Below, in pieces: positions 41,898 through 49,894 of a stretch of 64,000 nt of DNA (positions within the stretch are counted from its first letter, which is position 1; each line of letters opens with the position of its first letter). Both the position numbers and the translations under genes were made by a program. This stretch comes from Palsa-465 sp963800475. Lineage in GTDB: Bacteria > Actinomycetota > Thermoleophilia > Solirubrobacterales > Solirubrobacteraceae. Under the pieces are notes generated by a model. The model worked only from the letters and a program-made list of their open reading frames with translations. It searched no databases and had not been told where the DNA came from. The stretch lies in contig CAWDAZ010000003.1 in NCBI GenBank assembly GCA_963800475.1, positions 1 through 64,000 of the forward strand, in the 5' to 3' direction.

Positions 41898-42604
41898 GCG
41901 ACGATGTTGACGGCCCGGGCGACGATCAGAATCACGATCCAGAGCGAGACGAGCGACTGGGTGGCCATCAGCCATTTCGCGGCTGCGGTCAGCGGCATCG
42001 TGTCGGTTGGGCTGAACGCCGAGGCGTTCGTGAGGGACAGGTAGAGGTAGTCGCTCATACCGGGCTTCCATCCGGGGTGGTACTGCTCGCCTTCCGTGGT
42101 CATCGTCGCGAACAGGAAGTCCGGCTCGTACGTCTCGCCCAACCGCCGCGCCAGCGGACCGCCACGGTCGAGCTCGTAGTACCAGAGCGCGAACAGCAGC
42201 ACGTTGGTGCTCCACAGCGCCACGCCGGAGAACATCAGCGCCGGTCCGTTCTTGAGGTGGCCGTGCAGCAGGTAGTGGGTAAGCAGGAACAGCGAGAACA
42301 CGTTGACCGCGCTGACCAGCGCGATCAACGCGATCGCGATGTGGCGGCGCAGCGGGGAATGGCGGACCGCCCGATGCGGCGAGGAGAAGATCAGCCCGAT
42401 CAGCAGCAGTGCCTCGACCCCTGGCAGCAGCCAGCTCGGCCCGATCGTCAACTTCTCCGGGAGCACGAACTGGAGCACGATCGCCGCGGCGACCAGCAGC
42501 TGCGGCGCCCAGAAGGGCGACCAGCGGTCCAATGCCGCGATCAGCGGTGCAGCGAGCGACCGGCGCCGCCGCCGACGCCGAGCGGGTCCGGTGGTCGAGC
42601 TCAT
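41894..42604 (-). CDS. Integral membrane protein (236 aa)
   Basis: Function not recognised. Six likely membrane helices after a basic N-terminus (RRRRRRR), ending with SLVSLWIVILIVARAVNIV. A conserved-looking stretch YLYLSLTNASAFSPTDTMPLT precedes the last helices; similar TNA.AFSPTDTMPL sequences occur in uncharacterised membrane proteins of soil bacteria. ATG 42604. Its TGA overlaps the DUF2127 gene's GTG, so translation is coupled. It is divergent from the DUF4232 lipoprotein gene. Confidence 0.7.
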   Translation of the reverse strand: MSSTTGPARRRRRRRSLAAPLIAALDRWSPFWAPQLLVAAAIVLQFVLPEKLTIGPSWLLPGVEALLLIGLIFSSPHRAVRHSPLRRHIAIALIALVSAVNVFSLFLLTHYLLHGHLKNGPALMFSGVALWSTNVLLFALWYYELDRGGPLARRLGETYEPDFLFATMTTEGEQYHPGWKPGMSDYLYLSLTNASAFSPTDTMPLTAAAKWLMATQSLVSLWIVILIVARAVNIVA

Positions 42605-42678
42605 CCGGGCAATGGTCGCAGTTGTCCTCGACGGGCGAGCCCGGCAGGAGGTCTCGGCGCCCCACCGAACCTCACACC

Positions 42679-43287
42679 ATGCGAGCAGCGAAGATGCTTC
42701 TGTTGCCGTGCCTGGCGCTCGCCGTCGCGGCGTGCGGGGGTTCGAAGAACTCGACGAGCGCGGCGGTCACGACCACGCCGACGCACACCGTCACGGTCAC
42801 CACGTCGGCCACGACGACCTCGCAGACGACGACCACGACTCCGTCGGGGACGCCGATCTGCCGCGCGTCGACGCTCGCGCTGTCGTTCATCGGTAGCCAG
42901 GGCGCCGCCGGTCATGGGCTGCTCGGCTTCGAGCTCAAGAACACGGGCAACGCGACCTGCAGCACGATCGGCTATCCGGGCGTCACGTTCATCGACAAGG
43001 CAGGCAAGCCGCTACCGACGAACACAACTCGCACGACCCAGGACTACTTCGGCTCGGCCCCGAAGGTGCTGTTGAACGTGGCGCCGGGCTCGAAGGTCTC
43101 GTTCCGGATCGGCGTCACGCACGTGCCGGCCGGAAACGCCACCTGCACCACCGCAGCCGGGCTACAGGTGATCCCGCCGAACGACACCTCGACGCTGACG
43201 GTCTCGATTCCCGACGGCGCGTACTACTGCCAGACGGCGACCGTGTCACCGGTGCGGCCCGGCACCTCGGCCTATCCCGGCCAGTAA
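42679..43287 (+). CDS. DUF4232-type lipoprotein (202 aa)
   Basis: Signal peptide with lipobox LAVAAC (Cys19), then a Thr-rich linker (about 30-57, TTTTSQTTT) likely to span the wall, then a beta-sandwich domain with CRASTLALSFIGSQGAAGH, LLGFELKNTGNATCSTIGYPGVTFIDK, which is the DUF4232 signature. Four Cys in the mature part may form two disulphides. ATG 42679; the frame to 42409 is a shadow of the divergent gene. Exported on the cell surface; ligand unknown. Confidence 0.8.
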   Translation: MRAAKMLLLPCLALAVAACGGSKNSTSAAVTTTPTHTVTVTTSATTTSQTTTTTPSGTPICRASTLALSFIGSQGAAGHGLLGFELKNTGNATCSTIGYPGVTFIDKAGKPLPTNTTRTTQDYFGSAPKVLLNVAPGSKVSFRIGVTHVPAGNATCTTAAGLQVIPPNDTSTLTVSIPDGAYYCQTATVSPVRPGTSAYPGQ

Positions 43288-43297
43288 CCGCCGGCGC

Positions 43298-44326
43298 TCA
43301 CCGCACCGTCTCGAAGCGCACCACTCCGTCGTGCGCCTGCTCGCGGACCAATTCGTCGCGCGCCAGCAGGTCGAGGTGGCCGAGCACCTCCGAGAGGGTG
43401 AGGTACGCCTGGGTGACCGCGACGTTGCCCCACATCCGGAGCGCGATCTCGTAGGCGGTGAGCGGGTCCGGATCGAGCATCCGCAGGATCTTCTCGGCGC
43501 GCCGCTTGTGAAGGCGGAGCCGCTCGTCGATCAGCGCCGCTGGGTCCACGATCGGCTCTCCGTGCCCGCTCAGCACCACCTGCGCCGGCAGCTCGCGGGT
43601 CGCGAGCATCGAGTCGATGTACTGGATCAGCGCCTGTGGGCGTGTCTGCGGGGCCCGCGGGTCGAGCGGCCGGTGCACGAGCGGATTCGAGGAGATGTGC
43701 GCCAGCAGGTGGTCGCCGGCGATCAGGATCTGTCGCTCGGGATCCCAGAAGATCGTGTCCGACGGGCTGTGTCCGGGCCGGTGCATGACGGTCAGCGTGC
43801 GGTCGCGCAGCGTCAGCTCGTCGCCGTCGCGCAGCAGCCGGGTCACCCGCCCGCGCGACCCGAACGCCCTGAACGCGGCGCCCACGGCGCCCAGCACGGT
43901 GGTCAGGTCCTCGGGGATCCCGTGGCGGCGCATCACCGCCTGGGAGAACTCGTCGTCGGCCGTGATGCTGGAGCTGAAATCCGCCAGGTACGGAGCGAGC
44001 AAATCGAGCGCCGCGACCTCGGCGCCCGAGCGGCGCGCCAGCACTTCGAGCAGCCCGATGTGATCCATGTGCTGGTGGGTGATCACGAGCAGCTCGAGGT
44101 CCTCGATCGCGCGGCCGTGGGCGGCCAGCGCCTGCTCGAGCTCGTCGAGCGACTTCCCCGAGTTGGGGCCGGTGTCGACGAGCGTCACCGGATCGTCGTC
44201 GATTAGGTAGCAGTTCACCCGGCCGACGGCGAACGGGGTCGGGATCGCGAGGCAGTGGATTCCAGCGTCGGCCGCGAGCGCGGTGGCCGCCTCCGGCGAT
44301 TCGGGGTGCCCGCCGGGTGCCGTCAA
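43298..44326 (-). CDS. MBL-fold metallo-hydrolase (342 aa)
   Basis: Zinc hydrolase. The metal motif is THQHMDHIGL (H-x-H-x-D-H), with LVDTGPNSG before it, HRPGHSPSDTIFW (His) and IAGDHLLAH (Asp) after, and LSGHGEPIVD near the end. A C-terminal winged-helix-like tail (RLHKRRAEKIL, LTLSEVLGHLDLL) is typical of the LACTB2/RNase Z-like branch. TTG 44326 overlaps the upstream mutase TGA (TTGA), giving 342 aa; the longer frame to 44398 has a low-complexity lead. Substrate unknown: thioesters, RNA and nucleotides are all possible. Confidence 0.85.
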   Translation of the reverse strand: MTAPGGHPESPEAATALAADAGIHCLAIPTPFAVGRVNCYLIDDDPVTLVDTGPNSGKSLDELEQALAAHGRAIEDLELLVITHQHMDHIGLLEVLARRSGAEVAALDLLAPYLADFSSSITADDEFSQAVMRRHGIPEDLTTVLGAVGAAFRAFGSRGRVTRLLRDGDELTLRDRTLTVMHRPGHSPSDTIFWDPERQILIAGDHLLAHISSNPLVHRPLDPRAPQTRPQALIQYIDSMLATRELPAQVVLSGHGEPIVDPAALIDERLRLHKRRAEKILRMLDPDPLTAYEIALRMWGNVAVTQAYLTLSEVLGHLDLLARDELVREQAHDGVVRFETVR

Positions 44327-45696
44327 CTGCGGATCACGGCCAGCACCTCGTCCCGCCGGCGCTCCATGTCCTCGCGCGAGCGCAGCGACTCCAGGCACAG
44401 CCTCAGCAGCGGCTCCGTGTTCGAAGGGCGCACGTTGAAGTGCCAGTCCTCGTGTTCGACCGACAGCCCGTCCAGCCGGTATGCGCGGCCGCCGGCGTAG
44501 CGCTCCGCGAGCTCCTCGAGCTTCGCCTGCTGGTCGGAGACCTCGGAGTTGATCTCCCCCGAGATGAAGTACTTCGAGCGATACGGCTCGAGCAGCTCGG
44601 ACATCTTCCGGCCGCGCGTTGACAGCAGTTCGAGGATCAGGAGCGCCGGGAGCGTTCCCGAGTCGGCGCAGTAGAAATCGTGGAAGTAGTAGTGGCCGGA
44701 GACCTCGCCTCCGAAGATCGCGTGCTCAGCCCGCATCCGCGATTTGAAGAACGCGTGCCCGACCCGGTTCATCAGCGCCGTGCCACCCCCGCGCTCGACC
44801 GTGTCGGGGACCGCCCAGCTCGCGCGGACGTCGTACAGGATCGTCGCTCCCGGATGCTTGGAGAGGACCGACTCGGCGAGCAGCGCGGTCAGAAAATCGC
44901 CATCGACGAACGCCCCCTGCTCGTCGATGAAGAAGCACCGGTCGGCGTCGCCGTCCCACGCGATCCCGAGGTCGGCGCCGTGCTCGACGACAGCGCGCAT
45001 GATGAACTCGCGGTTCTCGGGCAGCAGCGGGTTCGGCTCGTGGTCCGGAAAATTGCCATCTGGCTTCCAATAGGTTTCGATCAGATCGAGGCCCAGACGC
45101 TCGAGGAGCGGGCCGACCATCGGGCCGGCCATCCCGTTGCCGCCGTCCACGACGACGCGAAGCGGCTTGACGGCGCTCGCGTCGATGAACCCGAGCGCGG
45201 CCGCGTGGAACTCCGAGTAGATCGACACCTCCTCGACGCGGCCACCCCCGGGTGGGTCGGCAAGCCCCGCTGCGATCCGGTCGCGCACATCGCCGATCCC
45301 GGCGTCTCCGGACAGCGCGAGCGCGCCACGGCCGACGAGCTTCACCCCGGTGTAGCTCTTGGGGTTGTGCGACGCGGTGCACATCAGGCCACCGTCGAGG
45401 TCGCGCGAGCCGACCAGGAAGTAGAGCATTTCTGTTCCCACCATTCCCGCCTCTACCACCGTCGCTCCCTCGGCCAGCATCCCCGCGCGGTACGCGGCCG
45501 CCATCTCCGGCGCAGTAAGGCGCATGTCGTGGCCCAGCCCGAGCCGCAAATCCGACGGCGGCTTGCTCTCGAGCGCGGCGATCACCTGCACGAACGCGCG
45601 CCCGATCAGCTCCGCCACACCGGCGTCGAGCTCGGCGCCGTACAGACCCCGGATGTCGTAGGCCTTGAAGATGTCCCGGTTGGCGAGCACGCCCAT
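44323..45696 (-). CDS. Phosphomannomutase / phosphoglucomutase
   Basis: Moves phosphate between C6 and C1 of hexoses, supplying mannose-1-P or glucose-1-P for GDP- or UDP-sugar synthesis. The N-terminus has IFKAYDIRGLYG; the phosphoserine loop is CTASHNPKSYTG (Ser about residue 96), the metal loop WDGDADRCF, the sugar-binding GGEVSGHYYF and the C-terminal phosphate-binding RPSNTEPLLRLCLES. The 457-aa length is normal. ATG 45696 has TAGGAT 7 nt upstream. It faces the nucleotidyltransferase gene across 28 bp, which fits one sugar-nucleotide route. Confidence 0.92.
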   Translation of the reverse strand: MGVLANRDIFKAYDIRGLYGAELDAGVAELIGRAFVQVIAALESKPPSDLRLGLGHDMRLTAPEMAAAYRAGMLAEGATVVEAGMVGTEMLYFLVGSRDLDGGLMCTASHNPKSYTGVKLVGRGALALSGDAGIGDVRDRIAAGLADPPGGGRVEEVSIYSEFHAAALGFIDASAVKPLRVVVDGGNGMAGPMVGPLLERLGLDLIETYWKPDGNFPDHEPNPLLPENREFIMRAVVEHGADLGIAWDGDADRCFFIDEQGAFVDGDFLTALLAESVLSKHPGATILYDVRASWAVPDTVERGGGTALMNRVGHAFFKSRMRAEHAIFGGEVSGHYYFHDFYCADSGTLPALLILELLSTRGRKMSELLEPYRSKYFISGEINSEVSDQQAKLEELAERYAGGRAYRLDGLSVEHEDWHFNVRPSNTEPLLRLCLESLRSREDMERRRDEVLAVIRS

Positions 45697-45703
45697 CGAG
45701 CTG

Positions 45704-45717
45704 ATCCTACGGATAAT
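45704..45717. promoter_or_regulatory. Divergent promoter pair, mutase / nucleotidyltransferase
   Basis: Minus TAGGAT (45709-45704) ends 7 nt before the mutase ATG. Plus GATAAT (45712-45717) ends 7 nt before the GTG at 45725. Only 2 bp separate the two hexamers. Confidence 0.4.
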
Positions 45718-45724
45718 CCAGCGC

Positions 45725-46438
45725 GTGAAGCCGCTCGTGATCATCCTCTGCGGAGGCCGGGGGACGAGACTCAAGGAGGCCGCGCCGGCGGTGCCCAAGC
45801 CGCTCGTCGAGATCGGAGGACGTCCGATCGTCTGGCACGTCATGCAGATCTACTTGGCCCAGGGCTTCAGGCGCTTCCTGCTGCTGACCGGCCATCGCGG
45901 CGAGCAGATCGAGGCGTTTGTGGAGATCGAGCCGTGGCCCGCGGGCGCGGAGATCCGGTGCATGGACACCGGCGAGGACACGCCGACCGGCGGTCGGCTG
46001 CATCGCGCCGCCGCCGCCGTCGCGGCAGAACCGGTGTGCGTGACCTACGCCGACGGCGTGGCCGACATCGATCTCGGCGCACTGCTCGCGTTCCACGACC
46101 AGCACGCGAGCGCCGTGACGATGACCGTGGTGCAGCCGCGGCTCCAGTTCGGGGTCGCCGAGCTGAACGGCGACGGCGTGGTGCGCGGCTTCACCGAGAA
46201 ACCCCGCAGCGAGCACTGGGTCAACGGCGGCTTCTTCTGCGTGCGACCCGGGACGCTTGATGAGATCGGACCCGACAGCGTGCTCGAGCGCGAGCCGCTC
46301 GAGCGACTGGCGGCGGCTAGGCAGCTCCGGGCGTTCCGCCACCGCGGGTTCTGGGAGTGCATGGACACCTACAAGGACGCGGTCGAGCTGAACGACCTGT
46401 GGGCACAGGGCCGCGCCCCCTGGAAGCTGTGGACCTGA
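45725..46438 (+). CDS. Sugar-phosphate nucleotidyltransferase, RfbF-like
   Basis: Links a sugar-1-phosphate to a nucleotide. The N-terminal GGRGTRLKE (glycine-rich nucleotide loop), VPKPLVEIGGRPIVWHVM, YADGVADIDLGALL (acidic metal site) and GFTEKPRSEHWVNGGFF look closest to glucose-1-phosphate cytidylyltransferases (RfbF type). 237 aa. GTG 45725 is preceded by GATAAT; the frame from 45665 is upstream shadow. It overlaps the epimerase/dehydratase by 10 nt, so the pair forms an operon that could make a CDP-sugar. Confidence 0.82.
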   Translation: MKPLVIILCGGRGTRLKEAAPAVPKPLVEIGGRPIVWHVMQIYLAQGFRRFLLLTGHRGEQIEAFVEIEPWPAGAEIRCMDTGEDTPTGGRLHRAAAAVAAEPVCVTYADGVADIDLGALLAFHDQHASAVTMTVVQPRLQFGVAELNGDGVVRGFTEKPRSEHWVNGGFFCVRPGTLDEIGPDSVLEREPLERLAAARQLRAFRHRGFWECMDTYKDAVELNDLWAQGRAPWKLWT

Positions 46439-47406
46439 CCGGCCGTTCGGTGCTCGTCACGGGAGCGTACGGGCTGTTGGGCTCGTGGCTGGTCGAGGCC
46501 CTGCTCGACGGGGGAGCGCGCGTCGTGGGGCTCCGCCGTGACGAGCCGGCGGCCTCGGCGCTCGAACTACGCGGGCTGGCGGACAGGATCGCTGTGGTCG
46601 CGGGTGACGTCTGTGACGCGGGGCTGGTCGCGCGGGTGCTGGGCGAGTACGACGTCGACACCGTCTTTCACCTCGCGGCTCAGACCCAGGTCGGGACCGC
46701 CAACCGTGCTCCGCTCTCGACGTTCGAGGCCAACGTCCGCGGAACTTGGGTGGTGCTGGAGGCGTGCCGGTTCCATGGTGCCGAGCGCGTCGTGGTCGCG
46801 TCCTCCGATAAGGCGTACGGCCCGCAGCCGGAGCTTCCCTACCGTGAGGATCAGGCGCTCGTGCCGCGCTACCCCTACGACGCCTCGAAGGCGGCCGCCG
46901 ACATGATCGCGCGCTCGTACTGGCACACGTTCGGGCTGCCGGTCGCGGTGACTCGGTTCGCGAACCTGTACGGCGGCGGCGATACCAATCCCGATCGGCT
47001 GATCCCCGAGGCGGTGTGCGCCGCGCTCGCCGGCCGCGCGCCGGTGATTCGCTCGGACGGATCGCCGAAGCGGGACTTCCTGTACGTCGAGGACGCCGTC
47101 CGCGCGTACCTCGCGATCTGGGAGCTGCTGGGCACCGCTGGGGGCAGGGGCGAGGCTTTCAACGCCGGCAGCGGAGCTCCGCACCGGGTAGCGGACGTCG
47201 TCGCGACGATCTGCCGGTTGGCCGGCACCGAGGTCACCCCCGAGATCCGCGGGCAGGGGACGCCGCTCGGTGAAATCGACCGCCAGTGGGTCGACTCGAC
47301 GAAACTGCGCGACCACACCGGGTGGAAGCCGCAGGTGACGCTCGAGGAGGGCCTGGAGCGCACGATCCAGTGGTATCGCGAGCATCCACAGATGTGGCGC
47401 AATTAG
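46429..47406 (+). CDS. NAD-dependent epimerase/dehydratase, CDP-glucose 4,6-dehydratase-like
   Basis: Extended SDR enzyme. The Rossmann motif is LVTGAYGLLGSWLVEALL, the catalytic YxxxK is YPYDASKAAADM, and HLAAQTQVG plus VASSDKAYGPQ with the catalytic Ser region belong to the RmlB/RfbG-type dehydratases. It ends with GWKPQVTLEEGLERTIQWY. With GTG 46429 the size is 325 aa. The 10-nt overlap with the nucleotidyltransferase fits the RfbF-RfbG pair that turns glucose-1-P into CDP-4-keto-6-deoxyglucose. Downstream reductases or transferases are not visible, so the end product is open. yebC begins 11 nt later. Confidence 0.82.
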   Translation: MDLTGRSVLVTGAYGLLGSWLVEALLDGGARVVGLRRDEPAASALELRGLADRIAVVAGDVCDAGLVARVLGEYDVDTVFHLAAQTQVGTANRAPLSTFEANVRGTWVVLEACRFHGAERVVVASSDKAYGPQPELPYREDQALVPRYPYDASKAAADMIARSYWHTFGLPVAVTRFANLYGGGDTNPDRLIPEAVCAALAGRAPVIRSDGSPKRDFLYVEDAVRAYLAIWELLGTAGGRGEAFNAGSGAPHRVADVVATICRLAGTEVTPEIRGQGTPLGEIDRQWVDSTKLRDHTGWKPQVTLEEGLERTIQWYREHPQMWRN

Positions 47407-47409
47407 ACT
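47404..47409 (+). promoter_or_regulatory. -10-like hexamer TAGACT before yebC
   Basis: TAGACT starts on the TAG stop of the epimerase gene and ends 8 nt before the yebC ATG. Confidence 0.35.
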
Positions 47410-47417
47410 GAATCACG

Positions 47418-48182
47418 ATGTCCGGACATTCGAAGTGGCACTCGATCAAGCACAAGAAGGCGGTCGTCGACGCCCGCCGCGGCCAGCACTTCACGAAGCT
47501 GGCGCGCGCGGTCACCGTCGCCGCGCGTGAGGGGGGAGGCGACGTGGACGGCAACCCCGCCCTGGCGCTGGCCGTGCAGAAGGCGCGCGACGCGTCGATG
47601 CCCAAGGACAACATCGAGCGCGCGATCGCCAAGGGCACCGGCGAGGGCGTCGACGCCGAGCAGATCGAGACGGTCCTGTACGAGGGGTACGGCCCGGGTG
47701 GGGTCGCGCTGCTGATCGAGGCGGTGACCGACAACCGCAACCGAACGGGCGCCGACGTTCGCCACCTGCTGACCAAGCACGGCGGCAGCCTCGGTGAGCC
47801 GGGCTCGGTGTCGTACCTGTTTGACAAGCAGGGTGTGATCGTCGTCGGCGCGTCCGGGCGGGCGGGCGCCGCTTACGACGAGGACGACCTGATGGCGGCG
47901 ATCGACGCGGGGGCGCTCGACATCGTCCGTGACGACGACGTGTTCGAGGTGATCACCGAGCAGGCGGACCTCGTCGCTGTCCGTCAGGCCGTCCAGGACT
48001 CAGGGGTCGACGTCGAGAGCGCCGACCTCGCCTGGCGCCCCAAGTCGCGTGTTCCGGTCGAGGAAGCCGACGCGGCCAAGCTGATGCGGCTGATCGACTC
48101 GCTCGAGGAATCCGACGACGTCGCCGGGGTGCACGCCAACTACGACGTCGATGCCGCCGTGCTCGAGCGGATCGCGTCCTAG
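47418..48182 (+). CDS. yebC: YebC/PmpR-family DNA-binding protein (TACO1 family)
   Basis: A three-domain regulator; recent work ties the family to translation of proline stretches, and earlier work to transcription. SGHSKWHSIKHKKAVVDARR is the hallmark N-terminus. The middle has MPKDNIERAIAKGTGE and YEGYGPGGVALLIEAVTDNRNRT, the most conserved block; SLGEPGSVSYLFDKQG follows. 254 aa, normal. In actinobacteria yebC usually lies just after pdxT and before ruvC. Here it is 9.9 kb from pdxT and 5.3 kb from ruvC. Confidence 0.95.
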   Translation: MSGHSKWHSIKHKKAVVDARRGQHFTKLARAVTVAAREGGGDVDGNPALALAVQKARDASMPKDNIERAIAKGTGEGVDAEQIETVLYEGYGPGGVALLIEAVTDNRNRTGADVRHLLTKHGGSLGEPGSVSYLFDKQGVIVVGASGRAGAAYDEDDLMAAIDAGALDIVRDDDVFEVITEQADLVAVRQAVQDSGVDVESADLAWRPKSRVPVEEADAAKLMRLIDSLEESDDVAGVHANYDVDAAVLERIAS

Positions 48183-48193
48183 CGCACGTTCGC

Positions 48194-48199
48194 TACTCT
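48194..48199 (+). promoter_or_regulatory. -10-like hexamer TACTCT
   Basis: TACTCT ends 10 nt before the ATG of the FKBP gene (48210). Confidence 0.35.
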
Positions 48200-48209
48200 C
48201 TCGCGCTCG

Positions 48210-48731
48210 ATGCCTAAGCGAGCACTCGGAATCTCGTGCGCAATCGCACTTGCCGCCGGTCTGGCAGCGTGCGGCTCGACGGCCCCCGGAGTCGAAACGG
48301 CGCCGTCAGGCGGCGCGACCGGGGCCTCGGTGCCGACCACGCCGAAGCCTCCCCCGCAGCTTTCGAGCAAGCCGGTGGTGACCGTGCCAAAGAGCTGCCC
48401 GACCACGGCGCTGGTCACCAAGGACCTGATCCCGGGGACCGGCCAGACCGTTCAGGCGGGCCAGACGGTCACCGTCAACTACGTCGGCGTGCTGTGCAAG
48501 ACGGGCGCGGAGTTCGACTCTTCCTGGAAGCGCAACCAGCCGTTCACCACCGCGCTCACCCAGGGCAGCGTGATTCCTGGCTGGGTGAAGGGGATCCCGG
48601 GCATGAAGGTGGGCGGCAGGCGGGAGCTGATAATCCCGGCGAGCCTCGCCTACGGGAAGGCCGGCAGCCCGCCGACGATCCCGCCTAACTCGCCGCTCGT
48701 CTTCGTGGTCGATCTGCTCTCCGTGTCCTAG
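48210..48731 (+). CDS. FKBP-type peptidyl-prolyl isomerase lipoprotein (173 aa)
   Basis: Catalyses cis/trans Pro isomerisation in exported proteins. Signal and lipobox LAAC (Cys21). A Pro/Thr linker follows, then the FKBP domain with VNYVGVLCKTGAEFDSSW, IPGWVKGIPGMKVGGRRELIIPASLAYG and the final SPLVFVVDLLSV strand. The key aromatic and Asp positions are in place (VNYVG, EFDSSW). 173 aa. Its 3' end overlaps the end of the convergent adenylate cyclase gene by 47 bp. Confidence 0.9.
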   Translation: MPKRALGISCAIALAAGLAACGSTAPGVETAPSGGATGASVPTTPKPPPQLSSKPVVTVPKSCPTTALVTKDLIPGTGQTVQAGQTVTVNYVGVLCKTGAEFDSSWKRNQPFTTALTQGSVIPGWVKGIPGMKVGGRRELIIPASLAYGKAGSPPTIPPNSPLVFVVDLLSVS

Positions 48732-49845
48732 CGCCGGAGCCGAGCTCGGCGGACTCGGCGGAGGCCGGTCGCGCCCGATACAGCGGCACGGCCTCACCGA
48801 TCCCCTTCAGCCGATGGCGGCCCGCGAACGACCAGTTGAACGCGTCCTCAGCCGCGGCGTGGACGCGTTCGTCGCAAAGCACGCTCCCGGGCCGGGCGAT
48901 CCCCGTGATCCGGCTGGCGAGGTTGACGCCGTGACCGTAGAAGTCGCCGGATCGGAAGATCGTCCCGCCGTACGCGATCCCCGCGCGCGTGGCGGGCAGG
49001 TCGGAAGCCCCGGCCGCCTCGACGAGGTTGAGCGCGGCGATCACGAGCCGCTCCGAGTCGCGGCTCACGAACATCGCGGCGTCGCCGATCGTCTTGACCA
49101 GCCGGACCGGGGCCTCGGCGACGTCCGCGGCGAGCTCCGAGAAGGTCCCGACCATGCCTCCGAGCTCCTGCGCCTCGAGCTCCCCGCCGAGCCGCGTGAA
49201 GCCGACCAGGTCCACGAAGCAGACCGCCTGGTCCTGCTCGGCGGAGAGCCGGCCTGACTCGCGCTCGGTGCGGCTGAGTACGGCGCGGCGGACCTGCTCG
49301 AGCAGATGCGCGCGGTAGGCCGACAGCAGCACCGGGCTGACCGCGGGGACGAATCGCTCGGCAAGCGCGGAGAAGCGTCGCGCGACGTCCTCCTCGGTAT
49401 CGCCGGGCTCCAGCAGCGCGCTCGCAAATGCGGCGGTGGTCGTGGCGGTGAGCCGCGACATCGTCTCGCCGAGAACCCGCGTGATCGTGACGATCGCCTC
49501 CTCATCCAGGCCGGAATCGAGGAACAAGCGGGTCGACCGGGCGGTGGCGATGTCCTCGTCGTCGAACACGCGCTCACCTGGGGCCGCCTCCGGCAGGCCC
49601 ATCAGCCGGCGGAGCCGCAGCATCATCGCCGACGACACACCGGTCTGCTCCTCGACCTCCGCCGCGGTGTACCTGCCGCCCAGTACGCGCTCGACCGGCA
49701 GCAGCGCGAGCCGGTCCTCGGCGACCGCCTCCTTTAGCTCCTGCTCGCTGAATCCATCCGCGACGAGCTGCTCCAGCAGCTTCGTCCGCGCTTCCAGCTC
49801 GGGGCCCTCGAGTCCGTCGAGTAGACCGGCCGTCGCGAAGTCCAT
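48685..49845 (-). CDS. Class III adenylate cyclase with N-terminal regulatory domain
   Basis: Makes cAMP. The C-terminal catalytic domain (about 190-370) has VCFVDLVGFTRLGG with the first metal Asp, LVKTIGDAAMFVS with the substrate-specifying Lys and second Asp, and DFYGHGVNLASRI with the Asp and the Asn/Arg transition-state residues. The Lys/Asp pair points to ATP, not GTP. The N-terminal 180 residues (ELEARTKLLEQLVADGF, LPVERVLGGRYTAAEVEEQTG) resemble the autoinhibitory, pH-sensing domain of mycobacterial Rv1264; the 386-aa total is close to Rv1264's. ATG 49845; divergent from a glycosyltransferase. Confidence 0.88.
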   Translation of the reverse strand: MDFATAGLLDGLEGPELEARTKLLEQLVADGFSEQELKEAVAEDRLALLPVERVLGGRYTAAEVEEQTGVSSAMMLRLRRLMGLPEAAPGERVFDDEDIATARSTRLFLDSGLDEEAIVTITRVLGETMSRLTATTTAAFASALLEPGDTEEDVARRFSALAERFVPAVSPVLLSAYRAHLLEQVRRAVLSRTERESGRLSAEQDQAVCFVDLVGFTRLGGELEAQELGGMVGTFSELAADVAEAPVRLVKTIGDAAMFVSRDSERLVIAALNLVEAAGASDLPATRAGIAYGGTIFRSGDFYGHGVNLASRITGIARPGSVLCDERVHAAAEDAFNWSFAGRHRLKGIGEAVPLYRARPASAESAELGSGARTRRADRPRRRAAS

Positions 49846-49878
49846 CGCGTGATGATCTCCAATCGAGCCTCCGTTCGC

Positions 49879-49884
49879 TAGCTT
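49879..49884 (+). promoter_or_regulatory. -10-like hexamer TAGCTT
   Basis: TAGCTT ends 10 nt before the ATG at 49895. Confidence 0.35.
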
Positions 49885-49894
49885 CTCCGCTCCG

